From UBA1858 sp965227695 (GTDB lineage: Bacteria > Pseudomonadota > Gammaproteobacteria > UBA4575), in NCBI GenBank assembly GCA_965227695.1, contig OZ245760.1:2170001-2234000 (forward strand): a DNA stretch of 64,000 bases, read 5' to 3'. The first letter of the stretch is position 1. Every line of letters begins with the position of its first letter. Below are positions 40,150 through 49,834 of this stretch, one piece after another. The notes under the pieces are model-generated. The model worked only from the letters and a program-made list of their open reading frames with translations, was not told where the DNA came from and did no database searches. Position numbers and translations under genes: made by a program.

Positions 40150-41853
40150 ATGGGCAAAATATCAAGACAAGCTTATGCGGAAATGTTTGGTCCTACACTG
40201 GGCGATAAAGTGCGGCTCGGTGATACCGATTTATTCATAGAAGTCGAAAAGGATTACGCCATCTATGGTGAAGAAGTTAAATTTGGTGGCGGAAAAGTCA
40301 TTCGTGATGGCATGGGTCAAAGTCAGTTATGCTCCAAAGATGTAGTTGATACGGTGATAACCAATGCACTGATACTCGATCATTGGGGTATCGTTAAAGC
40401 AGACATCGGTATTAAAAACGGATTAATCGCTGCGATTGGAAAGGCTGGAAATCCTGATATACAGCCTGATGTTGATATCGCAATCGGCGCTGGTACTGAA
40501 GCGATAGCAGGAGAAGGACAAATAATTACAGCAGGTGGCATTGATGCCCACATACACTTTATTTGTCCTCAACAAATTGAAGAAGCATTAATGTCTGGTA
40601 TCACTACCATGTTGGGTGGTGGAACAGGCCCCGCGACAGGCACAAATGCAACTACCTGTACACCAGGACCATGGAATATCCACCGTATGCTTCAGTCGGC
40701 AGATGCATTTGCGATGAATCTGGGGTTTCTTGGCAAAGGTAATGCCAGCTTGTCCGCACCACTTGAAGAACAGATCGCTGCTGGTGCCATGGGACTAAAA
40801 CTTCATGAAGACTGGGGCACAACACCTGCTGCGATCGATAATTGCCTGAGTGTTGCGGAGAAATATGACATACAAGTCGCTATACACACCGATACACTGA
40901 ATGAATCAGGATTTGTTGAAGACACAATAGCCGCTTTTAAAGGTCGAGCCATACACACCTACCATACTGAAGGTGCCGGAGGTGGTCATGCTCCCGATAT
41001 AATCAAGGCATGTGGTGAAGCAAATGTTCTTCCATCAAGCACCAATCCAACCCGTCCATATACTGTAAATACCATTGACGAACATCTGGATATGCTCATG
41101 GTATGCCACCACCTTGATACAAAAATCCCGGAAGATGTCGCATTTGCCGAGTCGCGTATTCGCAAGGAAACAATTGCAGCAGAAGACATTTTCCATGATA
41201 TGGGAGCTTTTAGCATGATTGCTTCTGATTCCCAGGCAATGGGACGGGTCGGTGAAGTAATCTGCCGGACATGGCAAACCGCTGACAAAATGAAAAAGCA
41301 GTTTGGTGCATTAAAAGAAGACAGCGATATCAACGATAACGAACGTGCCAAACGATATATTGCGAAATACACAATTAATCCTGCAATTACACATGGCATC
41401 GCGGACAAAGTTGGTTCGGTAGAGGTCGGAAAACTTGCTGATTTGGTATTATGGAAACCAGCTTTCTTCGGCGTCAAGCCTTCATTAATAATTAAAGGCG
41501 GCTTCATTGCTGCAGCACCTATGGGCGACCCAAATGCATCGATACCGACACCACAGCCTGTACATTATCGCTATATGTTTGGCGCTTATGACAAGGCAAA
41601 TTATCAAACAAGTGTTACATTTGTTTCTCAGGCATCACTGGAAAATGATATTGCATCAGCATTGTCACTCCAGAAACAGTGTATTGCTGTCAAAAACACC
41701 CGCAATATACAAAAAGCAGACATGATTAACAATAACTATCAGCCAAAGATTGATGTCGATCCACAAACATACGAAGTACGGGCTGATGGCAAGCTGCTTA
41801 CATGTGAACCGGCGAAAGTAGTCTCCCTGGCACAACGTTATTTTCTTTTCTGA
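40150..41853 (+). CDS. ureC: Urease alpha (catalytic) subunit
   Basis: Catalytic chain with the di-nickel site, 567 residues. All expected residues are found at the standard (Klebsiella) numbers: His134 and His136 in DAHIHF, the Lys217 to be carbamylated in GLKLHEDWG with His219, HTDTLNESG, the HTEGAGGGHAPD loop, the mobile flap Cys319-His320 (MVCHHLD), and Asp in ASDSQAMGR. Nothing suggests a defect. It makes ammonia for use as nitrogen source, from urea imported by UrtABCDE. Confidence 0.98.
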   Translation: MGKISRQAYAEMFGPTLGDKVRLGDTDLFIEVEKDYAIYGEEVKFGGGKVIRDGMGQSQLCSKDVVDTVITNALILDHWGIVKADIGIKNGLIAAIGKAGNPDIQPDVDIAIGAGTEAIAGEGQIITAGGIDAHIHFICPQQIEEALMSGITTMLGGGTGPATGTNATTCTPGPWNIHRMLQSADAFAMNLGFLGKGNASLSAPLEEQIAAGAMGLKLHEDWGTTPAAIDNCLSVAEKYDIQVAIHTDTLNESGFVEDTIAAFKGRAIHTYHTEGAGGGHAPDIIKACGEANVLPSSTNPTRPYTVNTIDEHLDMLMVCHHLDTKIPEDVAFAESRIRKETIAAEDIFHDMGAFSMIASDSQAMGRVGEVICRTWQTADKMKKQFGALKEDSDINDNERAKRYIAKYTINPAITHGIADKVGSVEVGKLADLVLWKPAFFGVKPSLIIKGGFIAAAPMGDPNASIPTPQPVHYRYMFGAYDKANYQTSVTFVSQASLENDIASALSLQKQCIAVKNTRNIQKADMINNNYQPKIDVDPQTYEVRADGKLLTCEPAKVVSLAQRYFLF

Positions 41854-41867
41854 CCTAACAATAAGAA

Positions 41868-42323
41868 ATGCTTAAATTTTTTACCAAGCTGGACACAAGT
41901 GTTGAATCAGATTTATCTTTAACACTACCTTACGACTCAAGGAAAAAAGCCCGACTCTATACCAGGCTTGACAATGGACTGGAAGCTGGTCTGTTTTTGC
42001 CTCGCGGCCATACTCTGAGAGGAGGTGAACAGATAAAGGCAGAAACCGGAGAGATTGTTACCATCATTTCAGCCAGTGAAGAAGTCAGCACGGTCTTTTC
42101 TGACAATCGCTACTTGCTAATGCGTGCATGTTATCATCTGGGAAACCGTCATATCCCGCTGGAAATCCAGCCAGACTTTATCCGTTTTCAGCATGATCAT
42201 GTACTGAATAAAATGCTAGAACACTTAGACTTGCAGGTAGTTCATGAATATGCGCCGTTTGAACCTGAGTCTGGCGCCTATGCTCATCACCATAGCCATT
42301 CACACCAGCATGCTCATGAATAA
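41868..42323 (+). CDS. ureE: Urease accessory protein UreE (nickel chaperone)
   Basis: Cytoplasmic nickel-binding chaperone. The core LFLPRGHTLRGGEQI and CYHLGNRHIPLEI match UreE, and the C-terminus is His-rich (HHHSHSHQHAHE), a nickel store. The 3' end overlaps ureF by eight bases, so translation is coupled. At 151 residues it is normal. Confidence 0.94.
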   Translation: MLKFFTKLDTSVESDLSLTLPYDSRKKARLYTRLDNGLEAGLFLPRGHTLRGGEQIKAETGEIVTIISASEEVSTVFSDNRYLLMRACYHLGNRHIPLEIQPDFIRFQHDHVLNKMLEHLDLQVVHEYAPFEPESGAYAHHHSHSHQHAHE

Positions 42324-42984
42324 TATACCGTTAATACAGCTATTAAGGCTATGCAGTCCGACCTTACCAATTGGTAGTTACGCATATTCCCAGGGGCTGG
42401 AATCGGCCTGTCATAATCACTATGTCACTGATGAGAAATCTCTATTAAGCTGGGTAGAAGGGTTATTGACGCATAGCATGCAGTATCTTGATGTACCTGT
42501 GTTTAACCGCTTATATTGCGCATTCCAGGAATCCAGTGCAGAAAAGGTGGATTATTGGAACAGTGTCATACTGGCTTCCAGAGAAACGAAAGAGTTACTA
42601 TTGGAAGACACACAAATGGGGGGTGCGTTGGCACGATTATTAGATAACCTGGGTATTGATGAATCTAAGAACTGGAAAAAAAACTGTTATTCATTGGTCA
42701 CCATGTTTAGTCTTGCCTGTGTTAAATGGGATATTCAAAAAGAGTCTGCTGCACATGGTTTAATCTGGGCATGGTGTGAAAATCAGGTGAGCATTGGAGT
42801 CAAGCTAATCCCCCTTGGTCAAACTCAGGGTCAACTACTTTTGTCACATCTGATGCCAGTAATCAGCACGACTGTAAAAAATGGACTTAAAATTGAAGAT
42901 GAAAATATTGGTTCTTCGTGTCCTGGCGCAATTATTGCCAGTATGCAACATGAAGAGCAGTACACAAGACTTTTTCGCTCATGA
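42316..42984 (+). CDS. ureF: Urease accessory protein UreF
   Basis: Forms the activation complex with UreD and UreG. LCSPTLPIGSYAYSQGLESA is the UreF signature near the start, and GQTQGQLLLSHLMP lies near the C-terminus. ATG 42316 is used, overlapping the ureE stop; the longer frame from 42244 would overlap ureE by 80 bases and lacks family sequence. The product is 222 residues. Confidence 0.93.
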   Translation: MNNIPLIQLLRLCSPTLPIGSYAYSQGLESACHNHYVTDEKSLLSWVEGLLTHSMQYLDVPVFNRLYCAFQESSAEKVDYWNSVILASRETKELLLEDTQMGGALARLLDNLGIDESKNWKKNCYSLVTMFSLACVKWDIQKESAAHGLIWAWCENQVSIGVKLIPLGQTQGQLLLSHLMPVISTTVKNGLKIEDENIGSSCPGAIIASMQHEEQYTRLFRS

Positions 42985-43014
42985 TAATCTAAACTATCAA
43001 ATGCAGGGGAACTA

Positions 43015-43629
43015 ATGACAAAGGATAAACAAACACTGAGAATAGGCGTCGGAGGACCGGTTGGTTCAGGGAAGACCGCTCTATTGAAGTTACTATGTGT
43101 TAATATGAGAGATGACTATCATATTGCTGCGGTAACCAATGATATATACACACGCGAAGATGCCGATTTCTTAATACGACATAATGCATTGGAGCCAGAA
43201 AGAATAATGGGTGTCGAGACGGGGGGTTGCCCTCACACCGCAATTAGAGAAGATGCTTCAATGAATCTGGCCGCAGTGGATGAACTAACAGATAAATTTG
43301 GAAATCTAGACTTCGTATTTATCGAGAGCGGCGGTGATAACCTAAGTGCCACATTCAGTCCCGAACTTTCTGATTTAACAATCTATGTGATTGATGTTGC
43401 TGCTGGCGAAAAAATACCCCGCAAAGGGGGTCCGGGCATCACAAAATCTGATTTATTAATTATTAACAAAACTGACCTGGCGCCACTGGTTGGTGCGTCA
43501 CTTGAAGTGATGGAAAGAGATGCTAAAAAAATGCGTGGAGACAAACCTTTTATTTTTACCAACCTTAAGGAAGGTAAAGGTCTCAATAGAGTTATTGACT
43601 TTATAAAACAACACGGCATGATAGGGTAA
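43015..43629 (+). CDS. ureG: Urease accessory GTPase UreG
   Basis: SIMIBI-type GTPase that powers nickel insertion into urease. The P-loop is GGPVGSGKT (13-21), the nickel-binding Cys-Pro-His is in GGCPHTAIREDAS, and INKTDLAP is the guanine-specificity motif. At 204 residues it is full length. It ends the urea locus; the next gene converges on it after four bases. Confidence 0.96.
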   Translation: MTKDKQTLRIGVGGPVGSGKTALLKLLCVNMRDDYHIAAVTNDIYTREDADFLIRHNALEPERIMGVETGGCPHTAIREDASMNLAAVDELTDKFGNLDFVFIESGGDNLSATFSPELSDLTIYVIDVAAGEKIPRKGGPGITKSDLLIINKTDLAPLVGASLEVMERDAKKMRGDKPFIFTNLKEGKGLNRVIDFIKQHGMIG

Positions 43630-43632
43630 TCG

Positions 43633-43866
43633 TTATCGGTTTTTATTACCAGAACCACCTGGCACAGGAGGATCCTGGCGCATCATTTCAAGAGTACTTG
43701 GATATTCAGACTCATCAAATTCATACATCAGGGATTCTCGGTAGTATTCAACCACTTTATTAACCTTACCGATAAGCTCCTGCGTGGTTAGTTGTTGCGT
43801 CTTTTTTTGTTGATCCAGGAAGTCAAGAATGTGCTGCTCCACTGTATTTTTTCCAAAATATTCCAT
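43633..43866 (-). CDS. Hypothetical protein, 77 aa, at the end of the flagellar strand
   Basis: Small soluble, mainly helical protein with a Gln-Lys-Lys-Thr-Gln-Gln stretch and an acidic middle (YEFDESEYPS). The C-terminus is Pro/Gly-rich (PPVPGGSGNKNR). I do not recognise the family. It converges on ureG with no room for a separate terminator. Its position next to the DUF2802 gene and fliA suggests a flagella-linked role, but that is inference only. Confidence 0.6.
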   Translation of the reverse strand: MEYFGKNTVEQHILDFLDQQKKTQQLTTQELIGKVNKVVEYYRESLMYEFDESEYPSTLEMMRQDPPVPGGSGNKNR

Positions 43867-43980
43867 ATCGATATACTTGTTTCGGTTGGTTGCATTCAGA
43901 TATTACGCGTATACATATTACATAGATTACCAACCGTCACTTAAATAACAGCGCTCGTACAAATAAAACCAAAAGAGTGG

Positions 43981-44379
43981 CTAGTAAGCGATCATCGAAC
44001 TTCGCAAATTATCAGATGGTTTGTTATGCAGTGCGAGAATCAGATCAGCCTCAGAGTCAGTTAATCCACATGCTTCACGTATTTCTTCTTTACTGCACCC
44101 TCGCTTGGCAAGAATAATGGCGGTGGAATATGGCATTTCCTGCTCTACGGAATCTGACCTCAGGTCGATTGACGCGCTCATATTGTCAATCTTGAATTCC
44201 AGGTCCTGTATATGCTGCTTCATTAGCTGGCATTGATCCAACGCTATTGCATAATCTGATTTCAAGCCGTCAATTTGATTTTCAAGTGGTGACTTATTTC
44301 GTTTCAGTCTCATGAAAATTTTTTTCAATAATGAAGACTGAGTAAAAATAATTGTGTTTTGATTAGCTGTGTATTCCAT
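43981..44379 (-). CDS. DUF2802-like protein
   Basis: The C-terminal 45 residues (AIILAKRGCSKEEIREACGLTDSEADLI, in pieces) match the DUF2802 pattern of proteins found beside chemotaxis and flagellar genes of gammaproteobacteria. The N-terminal half is a coiled coil (SPLENQIDGLKSDYAIALDQ region, residues about 30-75) after a hydrophobic-basic start. ATG 44379 has AAGGGA six bases upstream; the longer frame from 44397 lacks a ribosome site. Part of the fliA transcript group. Confidence 0.78.
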   Translation of the reverse strand: MEYTANQNTIIFTQSSLLKKIFMRLKRNKSPLENQIDGLKSDYAIALDQCQLMKQHIQDLEFKIDNMSASIDLRSDSVEQEMPYSTAIILAKRGCSKEEIREACGLTDSEADLILALHNKPSDNLRSSMIAY

Positions 44380-44389
44380 GATTATCCCT

Positions 44390-44545
44390 TTATGCAAATT
44401 CGTCTATGACATTCCCATCATCTGAAGGTGATTTTTTATCATTTTTCTTTTTATTATATTTTTTGTATTGTTTCTTTTTTTGTAACTCATCGTACCCAAA
44501 ACGTGTTTGAGGTTTTAAAACTGGTTTGATTTTATTGTCTTCCAT
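44390..44545 (-). CDS. Small Lys-rich protein after fliA, 51 aa
   Basis: A short gene easily missed: ATG 44545 has GAGGA seven bases upstream, and the frame ends in TAA at 44392-44390, ten bases before the DUF2802 start. The product begins MEDNKIKPVLKPQTRFGYDE, continues with a Lys/Asn/Tyr-rich middle and ends in an acidic DDGNVIDEFA. It has no signal peptide or membrane segment. The conserved-looking FGYDEL segment and the basic middle suggest a protein- or RNA-binding tail. I recognise no family. Its place between fliA and DUF2802 suggests flagellar co-expression. Confidence 0.62.
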   Translation of the reverse strand: MEDNKIKPVLKPQTRFGYDELQKKKQYKKYNKKKNDKKSPSDDGNVIDEFA

Positions 44546-44620
44546 CGGTGTGTCCTCATATTAATTTCACACCTCATACTTCGTGTTATTGCCCAGACTC
44601 TTACCAAAAAACAGTTTTTA

Positions 44621-45352
44621 TTATTTAATATTATCAAATGTTCTTTCTACTTTTGCGCGTATCGTTAACAAAGCTTTGCCATGTATTTGAGATACACGTG
44701 ACTCGCTAACACCAAGTACTTCACCTATTTCTCGCAAATTCATCTGTTCTTCATAGTAAAACGACATCACCAATCGCTCTCTCTCTGGAAGATCATCTAT
44801 AATACCTTCTAGTGCTGATGCGAGTTCAGCTTTTTTGTAGATTGTTTCAGGTTCTATTCTGGTAGATACATTAGCATTATAACCCTGTTCAACTTCGCCA
44901 TCATCGATACTGAATATTTTAGTTACAGAAGCATTTCTCAATATTTGATTGAACTCTTCAAGACTTACCCCCATTTCCTTTGCAATCTCACGATCCGTTG
45001 CAGTTGCGAGTTTACGATCTTCGATTTTCTTTATTGCGAGATTCATTTCTCTTGCTTTTCTGTGTACTGATCTTGGTGTCCAGTCACCAAGCCTGATTTC
45101 GTCAAGCATGGCACCACGTATGCGTATACCCGCATATGTTTCAAAACTGGCTCCCTGGGTAGAGTCAAAGTTTTTCGCAGCTTCCAATAAACCCAACATA
45201 CCAGATTGAATCAGGTCATCTACTTGCACTGAATCAGGAAGCCGTCCCTTTAGGTGATAGGCAACTCTTTTGACCAAAGACGCATATTGAATAACCAGAT
45301 CATCGTCTGATGTTTGTTGCTGCACATTCATATAAATCGTGTGGGCATTCAT
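44621..45352 (-). CDS. fliA: Flagellar sigma factor FliA (sigma-28)
   Basis: Directs transcription of late flagellar and chemotaxis genes. Region 2 (DLIQSGMLGLLEAAKNFD, then FETYAGIRIRGAMLDEIR) and region 4 (LREIGEVLGVSESRVSQIHGKALLTI, in pieces) are clear. ATG 45352 is chosen with AAGGA upstream. The product is 243 residues. It is 29 bases after flhG, the usual order flhA-flhF-flhG-fliA. Confidence 0.94.
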   Translation of the reverse strand: MNAHTIYMNVQQQTSDDDLVIQYASLVKRVAYHLKGRLPDSVQVDDLIQSGMLGLLEAAKNFDSTQGASFETYAGIRIRGAMLDEIRLGDWTPRSVHRKAREMNLAIKKIEDRKLATATDREIAKEMGVSLEEFNQILRNASVTKIFSIDDGEVEQGYNANVSTRIEPETIYKKAELASALEGIIDDLPERERLVMSFYYEEQMNLREIGEVLGVSESRVSQIHGKALLTIRAKVERTFDNIK

Positions 45353-45381
45353 TATTAACATTCCTTATTATTCAGTACACC

Positions 45382-46257
45382 CTAGTTCATCTGAACGAGT
45401 TGTTCTGCAAAAAATTCCAGATTACCTGAAGAATATTCGGAAATATTCATATTGTTTATTTTACTGGCAATTTTTCTGAATGACTCAGATGATCGTGATC
45501 TGGGATATGCGGTAGTAACAGCAAGTTGTCGCTTGACTGCTTTTTTCAAATATATATCATCCGGCACCGCACCCAGGTAGTTCACAGCGACATCGAGATA
45601 TTTGTTGATGACCTTGAGCAGCTGACTGAAAAGCATCTCTCCATGAGCGTTAGACTCCACCTGATTCGAAATGATACTGACTTTATGCACACCAAAGTCT
45701 TTACTTAATACTTTAATAAGAGCATAGGCATCGGCGATGGATGCAGGCTCGTCGCATACGACGACGAGTATCTCACCTGCAGCTCTGGAAAAATGTATAA
45801 CACTATCACTAATTCCTGCAGCGGTATCAATTATCATAATATCAAGATCTTGTCCTAACTGGCTAAATGCAGATATTAGTCCTCTCTGTTCAAAACTATT
45901 CATATTGGCCATTCTTTTTACACCAGATGATGCCGGTACGATTCTGATATTATCAGGCCCTTCGACAAGTATATCTTTCAACTCACATTCATTATCCATG
46001 ACATGTAATAGATTTTTTTGCGGATTAAGCCCTAATACCACATCTACATTAGCCAGTCCGAAATCAGCATCAAGCAACATTACACGATTTTTTAACTTGG
46101 CGAGACTTGTAGCCAGATTGATAGATATGTTTGTTTTGCCAACGCCACCCTTTCCTCCAGTTACAGCAATACATCTGACTTTATGGTGTGCAAACTGTGT
46201 TTTATTCGTAGTCATCATTAAATTATCTATATTTATGACATTACTCAGAAATTCCAT
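45382..46257 (-). CDS. flhG: Flagellar number regulator FlhG (FleN), MinD-like ATPase
   Basis: MinD/ParA-type ATPase that limits flagellum number, working against FlhF. The deviant Walker A is GGKGGVGKTNISINLA, followed by VMLLDADFGLANVDVVLG and IDTAAG. At 291 residues it matches FleN/FlhG of polar flagellates. It overlaps flhF by 17 bases. Confidence 0.93.
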   Translation of the reverse strand: MEFLSNVINIDNLMMTTNKTQFAHHKVRCIAVTGGKGGVGKTNISINLATSLAKLKNRVMLLDADFGLANVDVVLGLNPQKNLLHVMDNECELKDILVEGPDNIRIVPASSGVKRMANMNSFEQRGLISAFSQLGQDLDIMIIDTAAGISDSVIHFSRAAGEILVVVCDEPASIADAYALIKVLSKDFGVHKVSIISNQVESNAHGEMLFSQLLKVINKYLDVAVNYLGAVPDDIYLKKAVKRQLAVTTAYPRSRSSESFRKIASKINNMNISEYSSGNLEFFAEQLVQMN

Positions 46258-47683
46258 TTCTATTTATTCCTTCTATCATTAACTCATCATCTGAAAAAAG
46301 CATTTCTTCAGACTTATGACTATCTATTGCTCTTTGTATTAATGAAGATGCTTCTACGACAGATATATCATCAGGCACCTGCTGACCAAATGTTTCATAA
46401 TAGACGGGAAGATTATCTTCGATCGATACCGTTAGCACGTTCCCTAATTGCGTAGACTCATCAGTTTTAGTAATTATGCAACCACTTGGTTTACATTTTT
46501 TAAAACCTTCAATAATTTGTTTTAAATTATGCAGCTGTGTATTTGCACTCATTAGCAATAGCTTATGTGCGTTGATTCTGTTCTTTTTGAGTGTTTCCAG
46601 AAATTTTTCGACTTCTTCACCCGGCTCTGTAACACCTGCTGTATCAACAAGGACCAGTGATTTATTACGGATAACTTTTATGATACTGCGGATATTTTCT
46701 TCACCTTCTGCACGGTATACGGGTACATTCAGAATTTTCCCATATGTCTCAAGCTGGTCAAAACTACCAACTCTCTTGTTATCAAGATTAATAAAAGCGA
46801 CATTTTGAGGTCCATTTTCAATGACATATTTTGTAGCAATTTTTGCGAGAGTTGTTGTTTTTCCAACCCCTGTTCTTCCAAGAGCGATTAATACACCACC
46901 ATCTTTTTGTATATTGATATCTGGCACCTTGACACCACTTGTAAGTAACTCGATCACATTTCTCCAGGCAGTCTCACCGTCAGATATATCATTGATATTT
47001 GTCATGACCTGTTTGCTTATGCCAACGCCAAAACCAGCATTTACCAATCTTGATATAAGGGAAATTCCAACAGGGTTATGTTTCCCCCATTTTTCCCAAT
47101 CGAGTAATTTCGTCTGACACCCTAAAACATCTTTAAGATCCCCTATTTCTTCGTGTATTTGCATAATTGAATTCATTTCGTGTGGCAAAGTGCTATTAAT
47201 ATAGTCGTTGAAGTCATTTCTTAATTGTGTTATCTGGTTTTGTAATACATTAAAATTTTCACTTCTTGCACGCTGCTGCTCAATATATCTCTCTTCCAGC
47301 GAGTCGGCCAGAGAGTCAATTTTTTTATTTAGGGTTTCATATTTTTCATCATCCCCCTGATCGCTCAAATCTTTTAAATCTTTTAATGCCTGACTTATCA
47401 CATCCATCTGATATGACATCTTTTCATCGAGAATTTTCTCAATTCTTGAAGTATCATCGCTGTCAGATTGTTGAAAGGCAGTGACACACTTTTTACTTTC
47501 GTCAATATTTTGCTGTGATATTTTGTTCTCAAGCACGGCAGCATCGAAATCAAGAGCGGCAATAATTTCCACGCCGTGACTATTTTTTTCCGTTGATAAT
47601 ATGACCGCATCAGGACCGAGTTCTGTGCGAACCTTCTGTATTGCGTCGTGAATCGACTTCTCTTTAATTCTTCTAATTTCCAT
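46241..47683 (-). CDS. flhF: Flagellar placement GTPase FlhF
   Basis: SRP-type GTPase that places the flagellum at the pole. The N-terminal part (residues about 1-200) is variable and coiled, and the C-terminal NG domain carries the P-loop GRTGVGKTTTLAKIA, LDNKRVGSFDQL and VDTAG. At 480 residues it is typical. Polar flagellation of the host is therefore likely. It overlaps flhG and lies 34 bases after flhA. Confidence 0.93.
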   Translation of the reverse strand: MEIRRIKEKSIHDAIQKVRTELGPDAVILSTEKNSHGVEIIAALDFDAAVLENKISQQNIDESKKCVTAFQQSDSDDTSRIEKILDEKMSYQMDVISQALKDLKDLSDQGDDEKYETLNKKIDSLADSLEERYIEQQRARSENFNVLQNQITQLRNDFNDYINSTLPHEMNSIMQIHEEIGDLKDVLGCQTKLLDWEKWGKHNPVGISLISRLVNAGFGVGISKQVMTNINDISDGETAWRNVIELLTSGVKVPDINIQKDGGVLIALGRTGVGKTTTLAKIATKYVIENGPQNVAFINLDNKRVGSFDQLETYGKILNVPVYRAEGEENIRSIIKVIRNKSLVLVDTAGVTEPGEEVEKFLETLKKNRINAHKLLLMSANTQLHNLKQIIEGFKKCKPSGCIITKTDESTQLGNVLTVSIEDNLPVYYETFGQQVPDDISVVEASSLIQRAIDSHKSEEMLFSDDELMIEGINRNGISE

Positions 47684-47717
47684 CTTATATCTCCGCCATA
47701 TTCGATTTTAAAACTGC

Positions 47718-49832
47718 CTATATGCTTGCACTAATCATATCGGGCGTGTCATTCGGTGCTTCATCGCCCACATTTGCAACAATTTTTATCTTTTTACTCT
47801 CTGGTATCTCTTCATAAGCAATCACATGCAAGTCTGATACAGAAGTCGAGAACAGGCGTGAAAGCATCCCTCTTAGACCTTTTGACACCACTAATACAGC
47901 CGGCAATCCAATGGCCTGTAGTTTTTGTGCTGATTCCTTCACACCACTCTGTAGTTTTTCAGCTAATCCAGGTTCAATCATCAAAATTCCGTCATTGCTG
48001 CCTTGTACTGACTTCTGCAATAACTGTTCCAACTTTGAATCAATTGTAAATACAGATAATTCGGGCCTCATTCCGTTTATCCCCTGTACTATCATACGTC
48101 GTAATGCCACGCGTACTGTTGCGGTCAGGGTGTCGGCATCTTGACTAGTATTCGCTGCGTCCAGTAAGGTTTCAGCAATCGTCCTTATATCTCTTATAGA
48201 AACACCTTCCACCAGCAGATTCTGTAGTACCCTTGTAATGGTCCCTATAGGTAGTGCTTTTGGAACGAGGTCTTCGACAAGCTTCGGAGATTTCAGAGCG
48301 AGGTTATCAAGCAACATTTGTACTTCATCATAGCCCAATAAAGAGCTGGCATGATCCCTCAATATTTTATTAATATGAGTGGCTATTACTGTTGCAGGAT
48401 CGACTACTGTGTAACCATTACTTTGCGCGTAATCTTTTTGCTGGACATCTATCCAGACTGCATCCATGCCAAAAGCAGGATCCGTTGTTTTAATCCCTTT
48501 TAATTCACTGGTCGTAGTACTTGGATTAATAGCCAGTTCTTTATCAGGATATATTTCACCCTCACCTTCATTAACACCCAGTAAATTTATACGATAAGTA
48601 TTTGGATTTAGGTCAAGATTATCGCGAATGTGAACAGGTTGAATCAGGAAGCCCAATTCCTGAGATAATTTCTTTCTGACACCTTTAATACGCCCCATTA
48701 ATTGACCATTTTGTTTACGATCGACTAATGGAATCAGTTTATAACCGACTTCAAGGCCAATTTTATCTACGGATTGCATATCGTCCCAGGTAATATCAGG
48801 ACTTTCCTCATTCGAGACAGGTGGTTCATCAGCCAGCTCGGAAGTATCATTACTGGTTGTGTCACGTTTATTAAGCCAGTAGGCACTGGCCCCGGCAATC
48901 GCACCTAACGTCAAAAATGCAACATTAGGCATACCAGGTATTATACCGAGTCCGCCCATAATAGCCGCAGAGACGCCAAGAGCACGTTTATCATCAAACA
49001 TTTGAGTTATGACATAGCTACTCATATCCTGCGAAGAGGAAACACGTGTAACAATGATCGCAGTCGCAGTCGATAGCAGTAATGATGGAATTTGTGCGAC
49101 AAGACCATCACCGACAGTCAGAAGAAGATAGTTTTGTGTCGCGACTTCCAGAGACAGTCCATGCTGTGACATACCAATCACAAGACCGCCAATAATATTA
49201 ATGAATACAATTAAAATACCTGCAATTGCATCGCCACGTACGAATTTACTGGCACCATCCATAGAGCCGTAAAAGTCCGCTTCATTAGCAATTTCCTCTC
49301 TTCTTAGTTTGGCCTGTTGCTGATCAATAATCCCTGCATTCAGGTCCGCATCAATAGCCATCTGTTTGCCAGGCATTGCATCAAGAGTAAAACGTGCACT
49401 TACTTCAGAAACCCGACCTGCGCCTTTGGTAACAACAACAAAATTGATAATAATCAGTATTGCAAAAACGACAATACCCACCGCATAGTTGCCTCCAATC
49501 ACAAAGTCTCCAAATGACTGGATAACAGAACCGGCAGCATGAGAACCTGTATGGCCCTCTATAAGAACAACACGCGTAGAGGCGACATTAAGTCCAAGTC
49601 TAAGCATTGTCGCAATTAACAACACCGTTGGGAATACTGCAAAATCAAGTGGTCTTAATGTATAAATTGTGACAAGTATGACTATCAGGGAAAGAGTAAT
49701 ATTAAATGTAAACAGAACATCAAGGCCGAATGGAGGAATTGGTACAATCAACATCATCAGCATCATGACCAACAAAACAGGCGTGCCCAACCCATTTTTC
49801 ATAAAAGCTCTTATAATTTGAAGCACATTCAT
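47718..49832 (-). CDS. flhA: Flagellar export gate protein FlhA
   Basis: Proton-driven gate of the flagellar type III secretion system. The N-terminal half has about eight membrane segments (VTIYTLRPLDFAVFPTVLL and the RVSEVSARFTLDAMPGKQMAIDAD loop in pieces), followed by a cytoplasmic domain that forms a nonameric ring. At 704 residues it is normal. Two bases separate it from flhB. Confidence 0.96.
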   Translation of the reverse strand: MNVLQIIRAFMKNGLGTPVLLVMMLMMLIVPIPPFGLDVLFTFNITLSLIVILVTIYTLRPLDFAVFPTVLLIATMLRLGLNVASTRVVLIEGHTGSHAAGSVIQSFGDFVIGGNYAVGIVVFAILIIINFVVVTKGAGRVSEVSARFTLDAMPGKQMAIDADLNAGIIDQQQAKLRREEIANEADFYGSMDGASKFVRGDAIAGILIVFINIIGGLVIGMSQHGLSLEVATQNYLLLTVGDGLVAQIPSLLLSTATAIIVTRVSSSQDMSSYVITQMFDDKRALGVSAAIMGGLGIIPGMPNVAFLTLGAIAGASAYWLNKRDTTSNDTSELADEPPVSNEESPDITWDDMQSVDKIGLEVGYKLIPLVDRKQNGQLMGRIKGVRKKLSQELGFLIQPVHIRDNLDLNPNTYRINLLGVNEGEGEIYPDKELAINPSTTTSELKGIKTTDPAFGMDAVWIDVQQKDYAQSNGYTVVDPATVIATHINKILRDHASSLLGYDEVQMLLDNLALKSPKLVEDLVPKALPIGTITRVLQNLLVEGVSIRDIRTIAETLLDAANTSQDADTLTATVRVALRRMIVQGINGMRPELSVFTIDSKLEQLLQKSVQGSNDGILMIEPGLAEKLQSGVKESAQKLQAIGLPAVLVVSKGLRGMLSRLFSTSVSDLHVIAYEEIPESKKIKIVANVGDEAPNDTPDMISASI

Positions 49833-49834
49833 GA

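Noticed and set aside
40986..41507. Open frame of 173 codons on the minus strand inside ureC
   Set aside because: Shadow of a highly conserved gene; no ribosome site or family resemblance.
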